Shown: positions 1-6,700 of the stretch, piece by piece
How the letters are laid out: each line of letters opens with the position of its first letter
Position numbering within the stretch: the stretch's first letter is position 1
Source: an uncultured Lachnospiraceae bacterium
Lineage (GTDB): Bacteria; Bacillota; Clostridia; Lachnospirales; Lachnospiraceae
DNA: 7,294 nt
Reading direction: 5' to 3'
NCBI GenBank assembly: GCA_902796695.1
Contig: CADBQE010000143.1
Location: 1-7,294, forward strand
The notes under the pieces: model-generated
What the model saw: only the letters and a program-made list of their open reading frames with translations
Databases searched by the model: none
Told to the model about the DNA's origin: nothing
Made by a program: the position numbers and the translations under genes

Positions 1-597
1 ATCTTACAGATCGCCGTCCTGCTGGTCTGCACCCTGATCGCGGCTAAAAAGGCTCTGGACCTGGACAGCCGGGACTGGACTCTGCTGGCTTTTTTCTTTG
101 CGAATTTTGCCCTGGACGACCTGTATCTGGTGATCTGCCTGCTCACCGTGGGCGAATCCTCCATCCTTTTCGTGGTCAGCGAACTGAGCTGGTATGCCGC
201 CTTCATCTTTCTGTACCTGCTGATCCTGCAGGCGGCGCCCCCTGAAACCGCGAAGGAAACGCGCCTGCTGCCGTGGCTGGGACCGGTCTTCGCGGCTGGG
301 ATGGCCGTGTTTTTCATCCAGTGGGGCAATATTGTGAGCAATCTGATCTATGCGGTCCTGATCGGCCTGATCCTGTTCGCGGTGACCCGGCGCCTGATGG
401 ACCGGGAGCAGTACGCCCGCCAGCGGCCCCTTTGCGTCACGGCTCTTGTTTTCTGCCTGCTGGAGTACGCGCTGTGGACCGCTTCCTGCTTTTTTGAAGG
501 CGAATCGATCACGAATCCCTACTATCTCTTCGATCTGATGATCACCCTCTGCTTCCCGTTCTTTATCCGCGGGACCCGAAAGGCGGTGGGCGAATGA
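1..597 (+). CDS. Polytopic membrane protein A, partner of the PrsW-like gene (5' end missing)
   Basis: The frame is open from the first base of the window, so this is the C-terminal 198 codons of a longer gene; the internal GTG at 130 is not the real start. About seven hydrophobic segments can be seen, separated by short charged loops such as AKKALDLDSRD and TRRLMDREQYARQR. It is a diverged paralogue of the gene at 1829-2620: LQIAVLLVCTL aligns with FQITVLTVLLA, FANFALDDLYLVI with FLFSIWLITDLYWVI, and the ends RKAVGE and RKAVAEA match. By that alignment about 11 codons are missing, so the start should lie roughly 30-35 bases upstream of the window. The stop overlaps the next start as ATGA, which implies coupled translation with the PrsW-like protein. 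I do not recognise a named family. A sensor or chaperone-like partner of the protease is inference from the conserved pairing. Confidence 0.85.
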   Translation: MLQIAVLLVCTLIAAKKALDLDSRDWTLLAFFFANFALDDLYLVICLLTVGESSILFVVSELSWYAAFIFLYLLILQAAPPETAKETRLLPWLGPVFAAGMAVFFIQWGNIVSNLIYAVLIGLILFAVTRRLMDREQYARQRPLCVTALVFCLLEYALWTASCFFEGESITNPYYLFDLMITLCFPFFIRGTRKAVGE

Positions 598-1229
598 ATT
601 ACATTGAAAACACCTACGTCTGTCTGGCGGCTCCGCTTCTTCTCGCGATCCTGTGCCTGCGGTACAGGGCCCGCCGTTCCATGGGCTTCATTCTGGCCGG
701 CATGACGGCCTGTCTGTTTTCCGCTTACATCAGTTCTTTCCTGGCCGCCGTGCTGGGAGTGGACCAGGCCGTCGCTTCTCATGAGATCGCTCCCGTCGTG
801 GAGGAGATCATCAAAATACTGCCGGTGATGTTTTTCATCATGATCTTCGATCCGGACCAGGAGAGCGCGCTCAGCAGCACACTGCTGGTGGCAGTAGGCT
901 TTGCGACCTTTGAAAACGTCTGCTTCCTGACCACCTACGGGACCGCCAACCTGCTGCAGCTGATGATCCGCGGCTTCGGGACCGGTGCCATGCACGTGGT
1001 CTGCGGCGTATCCGTGGCGGTCGGCATTTTCTTCCTCTGGGACCGGGCCTGGATCCGGGCCGTGGGCGGCTTTGCCCTGCTCTGCCTGGTGATCCGCTTC
1101 CACGCCATCTTCAATCTTCTGGTGGGGCAGTCCGGCGCCGCCTTCTGGATCGGGAGCGCCATCCCCCTCACCATGGTGCTGGTCTACCTCATCTTTATTC
1201 GGCGGAAAGTCGTTCTGCGCCGGGAATAG
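594..1229 (+). CDS. PrsW-like intramembrane protease (M82-type), copy 1
   Basis: This is a 211-residue protein, almost entirely membrane-embedded, with about seven hydrophobic segments. It carries the PrsW-type motif set: E70-E71-x-x-K74 inside a hydrophobic stretch (VVEEIIKILP), F106-E107-N108 (the FExxx motif, with F rather than Y at the last position), H134 (AMHVV) and H170-xxx-N174 (HAIFN). In Bacillus subtilis PrsW is a glutamate/histidine-dependent membrane protease that makes the first cut in the anti-sigma factor RsiW and so frees an ECF sigma factor. An ECF-type sigma gene starts only 8 bases downstream here, which fits a similar role. The ATG at 594 overlaps the stop of membrane protein A. 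The copy at 2617-3246 has all these residues at the same positions. Family membership is well supported; the substrate is inferred. Confidence 0.85.
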   Translation: MNYIENTYVCLAAPLLLAILCLRYRARRSMGFILAGMTACLFSAYISSFLAAVLGVDQAVASHEIAPVVEEIIKILPVMFFIMIFDPDQESALSSTLLVAVGFATFENVCFLTTYGTANLLQLMIRGFGTGAMHVVCGVSVAVGIFFLWDRAWIRAVGGFALLCLVIRFHAIFNLLVGQSGAAFWIGSAIPLTMVLVYLIFIRRKVVLRRE

Positions 1230-1237
1230 GGGCAGCC

Positions 1238-1795
1238 ATGGAAACGGATGAGGCAATTTATCTCCGGTACGTACAGACCGATGATGAAGCAGACCTGGAA
1301 GCCCTGCTGATCCGCCACAGGGAGGGGCTTCTGCTGTTCCTGCTGGGCTTTGTCCGCAGTGAAGAAGACGCGGAGGAGCTGCTGATGGACACCTTCGCGA
1401 AGCTGGCCGCGGATAAGCCGCCTTTCGATCCTCGCCGTCCCGGCAGCTTCAAAAGCTGGCTCTATACCATAGCCCGCCGGAACGCGCTGATGCGGATCCG
1501 GAAAAGAAGAATCGAGACCGTTTCCCTGGACGAGAACGTCCTTTCGGAGGCCGAGCTGCCGGACATGACTCTTCTGAAGGCGGAAAGAAATCGGAAACTG
1601 TATCAGGCCATGCGGTCCATCAAAGCGGAATACCGTACGGCGCTGTATCTCCTTTTCATGGAAGACATGCCTCACGCCGATATCGCCAGGGTCATGCGGA
1701 TCAGCATCCGGCAGGTCTACAACCTGCTGGAACGGGGGAAAAAGTCGCTGAAAAAAGAGCTGGAAAGGATGGGGATGACCGATGCGCAGTATTGA
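1238..1795 (+). CDS. ECF-type RNA polymerase sigma factor
   Basis: This 185-residue protein has the two-domain layout of ECF (group 4) sigma factors. Region 2 covers about residues 8-92, with the core-binding signature DAEELLMDTF (44-53) and the -10 recognition and melting helix FKSWLYTIARRNAL (71-84) followed by the basic tail RIRKRR. Region 4 covers about 117-176, with the helix-turn-helix MPHADIARVMRISIRQVYNLLERG (144-167) followed by KKSLKKEL. A short acidic linker (ENVLSEAELPD) joins them, and no region 1 or 3 is present. The AGGGG at 1228-1232 gives a good ribosome binding site 5 bases before ATG 1238. The gene lies between two PrsW-like protease genes. No recognisable zinc-finger or RskA-type anti-sigma gene follows directly, where one would usually be expected; only a 16-codon frame sits there. 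Its target promoters are not known. Confidence 0.93.
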   Translation: METDEAIYLRYVQTDDEADLEALLIRHREGLLLFLLGFVRSEEDAEELLMDTFAKLAADKPPFDPRRPGSFKSWLYTIARRNALMRIRKRRIETVSLDENVLSEAELPDMTLLKAERNRKLYQAMRSIKAEYRTALYLLFMEDMPHADIARVMRISIRQVYNLLERGKKSLKKELERMGMTDAQY

Positions 1796-1832
1796 AGAAC
1801 AGCGGAAGGAAAGGGAGCGTGAGAGGAAATGA
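1782..1832 (+). CDS. Possible 16-residue bridging ORF, perhaps a gene relic
   Basis: An ATG at 1782, inside the last codons of the sigma gene, opens a 16-codon frame (MRSIEEQRKERERERK). It ends in a TGA that overlaps the ATG of the next gene as ATGA, the same junction used by both A-B pairs. GGGG at 1771-1774 lies 7 bases upstream as a possible ribosome binding site. The start MRSIEE resembles MRSNEE of the small membrane protein at 3404, and 16 of the first 19 bases agree. It could be a translational coupler, or the stub of a sigma-linked small membrane protein gene whose body was lost. The Arg/Glu-rich tail may simply reflect a purine-rich ribosome binding region, so it may not be a functional peptide. 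Confidence 0.3.
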   Translation: MRSIEEQRKERERERK

Positions 1833-2620
1833 TCATAGACGCTCCGGCGATCATCATAATTTTTTTTCAGATAACCGTATTGACGGTGCTGCTTGCTTTA
1901 TCCGTACGGCTGATCCGGGAAAGCAGCCGGTCGCTCACCGCCGTTTTCCTTGCATTCCTGTTCTCCATCTGGCTGATCACCGACCTTTACTGGGTGATCT
2001 ATGATTTCATGCGTCCGGACCGCCGCATGCCGTTTGCCGTAAATGAGATCGGAGAAGCGTCGCTGTTTCTGCTGAAGTCCGCTCTGTTAAGCACCGTGAT
2101 CAGCTGGCGCGCGTCTTCTGCCGGAAGGCAGGCCGCGGGAGCCGTGCTGTTTGCCGCCGGCAACGCCGCTCTGTGGATCGCATGGTCGGGAGAATGGATC
2201 CAGGATATTCTGACCGGAGCGGTCTTCGCCTATTTCCTGTGCAGCGTTGCCTGCTCGCTGAAGATCCGGCAGCTGCTGACCAAAAAGGAATGGATCGGAC
2301 TGGGGACCGGCTGTGCGCTGCTGCTTTCGGCACAGGCCGTCACGTTTTTTACGGAGCCTCCCCTGCGCAGCGCCGTGGATACGGGATGCTACGTCTTTCT
2401 GATCCTGGCGGCCCTGTACTGGTCATACAGGCTGTTTGCCGCCCGGCGGATACAGGCCCCGCCCGAGGACGTGCTGTGTCTGGCGCTTGCCCTGGTGGGC
2501 TGGCTGGTGATGGCGAAGTACATGAGCGACGGCACGTGGTACCTGATATTTTTTGCCGCGGAAACGATCGCCCTGGTGCTGCTGTACCTGTCCGTGCGAA
2601 AGGCGGTGGCAGAGGCATGA
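1829..2620 (+). CDS. Polytopic membrane protein A', second copy
   Basis: This is a 263-residue protein with about nine hydrophobic segments, roughly at residues 7-28, 36-58, 77-93, 101-119, 127-145, 156-174, 185-203, 214-230 and 238-256. It has no signal peptide or soluble domain of note. It is a diverged paralogue of the truncated gene at the window start but about 50 residues longer over the comparable part, roughly two extra spans. The start at ATG 1829 overlaps the stop of the 16-codon frame. The purine-rich stretch at 1804-1826 holds two possible ribosome binding sites: AAGGGAG (rather far, 11 bases) and AGAGG (rather close, 2 bases). Coupled translation may therefore matter. Its 3' end overlaps the PrsW-like gene as ATGA. 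The family is not recognised; a dedicated partner of the adjacent protease is inferred from conserved synteny. Confidence 0.85.
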   Translation: MIIDAPAIIIIFFQITVLTVLLALSVRLIRESSRSLTAVFLAFLFSIWLITDLYWVIYDFMRPDRRMPFAVNEIGEASLFLLKSALLSTVISWRASSAGRQAAGAVLFAAGNAALWIAWSGEWIQDILTGAVFAYFLCSVACSLKIRQLLTKKEWIGLGTGCALLLSAQAVTFFTEPPLRSAVDTGCYVFLILAALYWSYRLFAARRIQAPPEDVLCLALALVGWLVMAKYMSDGTWYLIFFAAETIALVLLYLSVRKAVAEA

Positions 2621-3246
2621 TTTATTCGGAAAACATTCTGGTCTGCATGGCTGTTCCGCTGCTGCTGACGGTTTTCTTTGTCCGGGGCAGTGCCCGCCAG
2701 TTCGTTCTGTGTTTTCTGATCGGCATGGCCGTGTGCCTTACGGGGGCGTACGTCAGCGGGTTCCTGGACATGGCGACCGGCATGGGAACGGAGGACACCG
2801 CCATATTTATCTCCCCCGCGACGGAAGAAGCCATGAAATTTCTTCCGCTGCTGTTCTATTTCATCATGTTCGATCCGCGGGACGACAGGCTGTTCCATGC
2901 TGCGGTCGGCATCGGCGCGGGGTTCGCTTCCTATGAGAACGTCTGCTCCATGATCGCCTCCGGCACGGAGAGCCTGGGCTTCCTGCTGATCCGGGGTCTG
3001 GCCGTGGGCGTGATGCACATCGTCAGCGTATTTGCCCTGGTACTGGGACTGGTCATTGCCCGGCGCTTCAGGGCCATGCAGCTGGCCAGCGTGATCGGGG
3101 CACTTTCCCTGAGCATGACGTTTCACGGCACATATAACCTGCTGGTATCGGAACCGGGCGTCACGTCCGCCATCGGCTATGCTCTGCCGCTGGCGGCGGC
3201 GATCCTTCTTCTGTTCATTTACCGCCGCCTGCAGACCGCGGAGTAG
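2617..3246 (+). CDS. PrsW-like intramembrane protease (M82-type), copy 2
   Basis: This is a 209-residue membrane protein. The frame is open far upstream, but ATG 2617 is chosen because it gives an ATGA overlap with A' and because MIYSENILVCMAVPLLL then aligns end-to-end with MNYIENTYVCLAAPLLL of copy 1. The PrsW-type motifs fall at identical positions: E70-E71-x-x-K74 (ATEEAMKFLP), Y106-E107-N108, H134 (VMHIV) and H170-xxx-N174 (HGTYN). A shared FDP tripeptide at 85-87 follows the EExxK segment in both copies. The two copies have clearly diverged at the DNA level, so this is an old duplication with both putative active sites kept. It is the last gene of the operon, and an intrinsic terminator starts 23 bases after its stop. 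Its substrate may be the same as, or different from, that of copy 1. Confidence 0.87.
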   Translation: MIYSENILVCMAVPLLLTVFFVRGSARQFVLCFLIGMAVCLTGAYVSGFLDMATGMGTEDTAIFISPATEEAMKFLPLLFYFIMFDPRDDRLFHAAVGIGAGFASYENVCSMIASGTESLGFLLIRGLAVGVMHIVSVFALVLGLVIARRFRAMQLASVIGALSLSMTFHGTYNLLVSEPGVTSAIGYALPLAAAILLLFIYRRLQTAE

Positions 3247-3268
3247 ATCATGCGCCGCGTCCCTCCCG

Positions 3269-3295
3269 CCATCCCTTCCCGGGATGGTTTTTTTT
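3269..3295 (+). terminator. Intrinsic (Rho-independent) terminator
   Basis: A perfect 7-bp stem, CCATCCC (3269-3275) with GGGATGG (3281-3287), closes a 5-base loop and is followed directly by eight T residues (3288-3295). It lies 23 bases after the stop of the second PrsW-like gene and should end the sigma/protease operon. The small gene at 3404 is therefore likely to have its own promoter. Confidence 0.9.
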
Positions 3296-3313
3296 GCGGG
3301 TTTATGGACAAAA

Positions 3314-3340
3314 TTGCCGGACGGGTGAGTAAAACGGCAA
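3314..3340 (+). promoter_or_regulatory. Inverted repeat, possible operator in the leader of the second unit
   Basis: TTGCCG at 3314-3319 and CGGCAA at 3335-3340 form a perfect 6-bp inverted repeat with a 15-base spacer. It lies between the terminator and the gene at 3404, where the second unit's promoter should be. It could be an operator or a weak RNA hairpin. TTGCCG also resembles a -35 box, but no convincing -10 box follows at 16-18 bases, so I do not assign a promoter. Arms this short can occur by chance. Confidence 0.3.
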
Positions 3341-3353
3341 AAACCTGCATTAT

Positions 3354-3361
3354 AGGAGGTG
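3354..3361 (+). promoter_or_regulatory. Strong Shine-Dalgarno sequence without a start codon
   Basis: AGGAGGTG is an eight-base complement to the 16S rRNA anti-Shine-Dalgarno, but no ATG, GTG or TTG follows at the usual 5-10 bases. The next good start, ATG 3404, has its own site (GGAGG at 3392-3396, 7 bases upstream). It may be a ribosome standby site, a remnant of a lost leader peptide, or chance. Confidence 0.35.
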
Positions 3362-3403
3362 AAAGGGTAAAAAACCGACGATCAAGGACGGGGAGGAGAA
3401 AAC

Positions 3404-3787
3404 ATGCGGAGCAATGAAGAACTGATGCAGGGGATCCTGCAAAGAAAAGCGGAATTCCTTGCCAGAAAACAGGTTCGCAGGCTGAAGTGCATCAGCGCTG
3501 TCCTGTCGGTATTGCTCGTGACGGCGATCCTCATCGTGCCCGGGATCACCGGCAGCGGAGAACCGTATGTCGCCCGGACCATGGGAGCAACGATCCTGGG
3601 CCCGGAGACGGGCGGCTACGTGATTGTGGCGCTGCTGGCTTTTGTCCTTGGGATCATTACAACACTTCTCATCCGGAAACGCCGGGCGATCGGCACGATC
3701 CGGAACCAGGGCGCCGCGGCCGGGAGCGAAAAAACTGCCGGTGCGGAAACCACCCCTGTGAGCCCGACTGCAAAAGGAGGCGAATGA
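3404..3787 (+). CDS. Small two-span membrane protein, candidate anti-sigma or protease target
   Basis: This 127-residue protein starts with a charged, probably cytoplasmic helix (MRSNEELMQGILQRKAEFLARKQVRRLK). A first membrane span lies at about 29-48, a short outside loop of about 20 residues at 49-70, a second span at about 71-90 with basic RKRR just after it, and a low-complexity Ala/Thr/Gly/Lys tail to the end. The basic residues flanking both spans predict both ends in the cytoplasm. The start is well fixed by GGAGG 7 bases upstream. Short proteins with an MxxNEEL-type start and a basic juxtamembrane stretch often accompany ECF sigma genes in Clostridia (from memory, not checked). An anti-sigma-like or PrsW-target role is inference, and no known anti-sigma motif is visible. 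The stop overlaps the spacer before the large exported protein, so the two genes are co-transcribed. Confidence 0.82.
   Translation: MRSNEELMQGILQRKAEFLARKQVRRLKCISAVLSVLLVTAILIVPGITGSGEPYVARTMGATILGPETGGYVIVALLAFVLGIITTLLIRKRRAIGTIRNQGAAAGSEKTAGAETTPVSPTAKGGE
3775..3780 (+). promoter_or_regulatory. Ribosome binding site that decides the start of the large exported protein
   Basis: AGGAGG ends 3 bases before the first ATG (3784) and 6 bases before the second, adjacent ATG (3787). The spacing favours the second, giving a protein that begins MQKQVRIMRSLL. The difference is a single methionine. Confidence 0.75.
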
Positions 3788-6700
3788 TGCAAAAACAAGT
3801 ACGTATTATGAGATCTCTGCTGTGCCTGCTGATAACTGCAGCCATGATCATGGGACTCATCCCCGGACAGCCGCGCCGGGCTTTGGCCGCAGAGCCCGTC
3901 CGTGCGTCAGAGGACGACGCCGACGATATCCTGGGCCTGGAAAGCGAAACGCCGGATGAACTGGGCGATTATCCTTCCAACGTCTATGACGTGAAACCGG
4001 GTCAGGAATTCCTGCTTTCGGAGCAGAATGAGCTGGCTTTGCTCATCGGTGATATGAATGCTCCCGCCATGAACCGGTATGATACGTTCGGCCTGAACAT
4101 GATCCGGAAGGATTCCAGCGGCCAGTGCTGGGTCAACGGGATCAATAACGCCAACGCGCAGAGCAACGACCCCATGCCGTCAAGCAAACTGGAGATGTAT
4201 AAGGAAATGCTCGGCATGCAGAGCGTCGGTCTGGACCGGGACGGCACCGGACGGAAACAGTACATCGCGACGGTGGGCTTTTTCTCCGGTGTGGTGACGC
4301 TGGTCGTCCAGAACGCGGTCACCGGAACCATCAAGATCTATGCCGTGCAGACGGCGGACTGGTCCTCGAACATCCCCTACTGGCTCGCGGACAACTACCT
4401 GGCGATCACGGCCGGCGACTATGACGGGGACGGCCAGGATTCGATCGTCGTCTACGTATGCGGAGACGGCGACGAGGTGAAGCTGATGGAGTTTTACCCC
4501 AGCAGCACCGGAGGCTGGTCCAAACGGACCATTCTGAAACTCTCCTCCGTCCTGAAACTGAAGGATTATCAGGAGTACGGCAATTACAACCTCAAACCGA
4601 CTGTCAGTCTCGCCACCGGTGATTTCAACGGCGACGGCAAGGACCAGCTGGCCTTTTCCGCCGGTTACTACAATACCTCGAACAGCGTGACAGACGGCTA
4701 TGATGACGTGTGGTGCGACTCCCTGGAATACTTTGCCAGCTGCGTGGGCATCTGCAGCCAATCCGGCGGGTGGTCTCTGACCGATACGAAATGGATGTAT
4801 GACGTAGGAACCGATTTCACACAGGAAGGCAATGAAAAAACTTACCCGCTTACGGTCATGCACGCGGCCTGCATCGCGGCCGGTGACGTGAATAATGACG
4901 GGATCGACGAGATCGTGGCCGCCGGCTACATGTCGAAGGACAAGGATGACGACAGCACCGACTTCGCAAGAGGCATGTACATCGACGGAGCGCTCAAGAA
5001 GGTCTACAGTATCTGCGACTGGTCGGACAAGCTGGTCGACTCCGTCATCTACGCGGTGACCGGCGAGAACGGGACCGTCACCTACAGCCGGACCAAGCTT
5101 GAGCCCTTCCAGATGAGCCGGGCACAGAAATACACCTACACCCGGTACTGCCGGGAGGAGGACAGGGCCTTCGTCAAGCTGGCTATGGCCTGCGGCAAGA
5201 CGAACGGAAACAATACCGCGGAAGACGTGTTTATTTCCGGGATCGTCTATGATTTTTCAGACCTGACGGCGACGGTCAAATACGCGCCGCCCTTCCTTAA
5301 CGACAGCGACATGAATAAGACGACCGGCGGCGAAGGCAAGAACAGTTCCGTGACCTGGATCCGCAACGTGTCCGCAGGCAACTTTAACGGCGGCGATGCC
5401 GGACGGGAACAGTTCGTATTCACGCTCTGGCAGAAATACTATGGCCAGAATAAGTATTCCGCCAACGTCGGCGTCATCACCGGCGTGGAATTTGACGACA
5501 GCGCGGATTCCTCCGGCAACGTGACCAGCTTCGGCCCGCCGAAGTACTACGCCTGCAATCTGGACGCGAACGTCATCATGAACAACAATAAACCGTATAC
5601 CGGAAACGATAAAACAGCCTCGCAGCTGTTTGTCGGCGGCAGTCCGGACAGCTTCATCAACGCGGTCCCGATCGCAGTCGATATCGATGACGACGGCATC
5701 AAAGGCAAATTCAGCAAGAGCGGCTGCGTGTACACGGACCCGGAGGTGCTGGCCGTCCTGGAAGCCGGCCCGTACTATTATGAGATCAATGACGCCGGCG
5801 GCTACGAAGATCCCTGCGAGACTTCCTACGGCATCGCCATCGGATACGGCACCGCCAACTCCCGGAGCGACAACGTTTCCTTTGAGGTGGGCGTCGCGCT
5901 GGAAGCCGGCGGCCCCACCATCAAAACGTCTCTGGAGATGGGGTATGCCATGGACTGGTCGCATTCCTACGAGACCGCCTATATGGTGACCACTGAATTG
6001 GACTGGGGTGCCCAGAGCGAGGATCTGGTGGTGATCTGCCGCATCCCGCAGCTGGTGTATACGTACGACCTGTGGGATCCGGCACACAATACGTGGATCG
6101 AGAACGGCTGCAGCGTCCGGGTGCCGCTCTCGCCGCGGTATTTCACGCTTGGCATCGACGAGTACAACGAATTCGTGGACGAGTATAACGATATCGTGGG
6201 AGAGAACAGTCAGTATGCTCTGAACAAGATCGTGGAAGGCGTGGACCTGCCTGCGGACCACAAGGGAAATCCCGACAAATACTGGTCGTCCTGGACGATG
6301 GCCGGAGAGGGCGGGCAGCAGCTGTCCAGCGGGGTGAACGTGCTGGGCTACAGGACCGGGCATTCTTCCATCGAATATGAGACCTCTGCGGAACAGACGG
6401 AGACCCAGGAGATCAGTCACGGCTTCCACTACGGTCTGACCATGCAGGGCGGCGCGGAGCTGGTGGTGGGTGAAGCCTGGGCCGGCGGCTACACCAACCT
6501 GGATTACAGCCATTCCACCGGCTGCACCAAGACAAAAGTCAACCTCACCAAGAGCGGCGGCCAGGTGCAGAACATCTATGCCGCCATGGTCCAGGGCCTG
6601 ACGGAAGCAGAAGTGAAGAGCAGTTACGCTTTTAACTGGACCTTCGGCAAATGGACGCGGGCCCTTTCCAAAAACGGTACGAAGACTCCCTTCTACGGCT

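Noticed and set aside
522..1256. A 244-codon minus-strand frame, and similar ones at 1184-1675, 2389-3126 and 4180-4863
   Set aside because: All lie opposite well-supported plus-strand genes, have compositions typical of antisense shadows and show no family resemblance.
1792..2004. A 70-codon TTG-start frame after the sigma gene
   Set aside because: It overlaps A' in another frame and is polar and His/Arg-rich, whereas the A' frame is a clear membrane protein with a paralogue in the window.
2173..2616. An upstream extension of the second PrsW-like gene giving a 357-residue protein
   Set aside because: The extra part lies inside the membrane protein A' gene in another frame and reads as soluble, Arg/Gly-rich nonsense. 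ATG 2617 matches the start of copy 1 and the ATGA overlap.
3304..3417. A 37-codon frame between the terminator and the small membrane gene
   Set aside because: It begins 8 bases after the terminator T-run with no ribosome binding site, and it overlaps the start of the better-supported gene. Its composition is unremarkable.
6412..6459. A weak resemblance of the SHGFHYGLTMQGG stretch to the MACPF signature
   Set aside because: The tyrosine/tryptophan-Gly-Thr/Ser-His order and the six-residue spacing to the Gly-Gly pair are not met, so a MACPF call is not supported from sequence alone.
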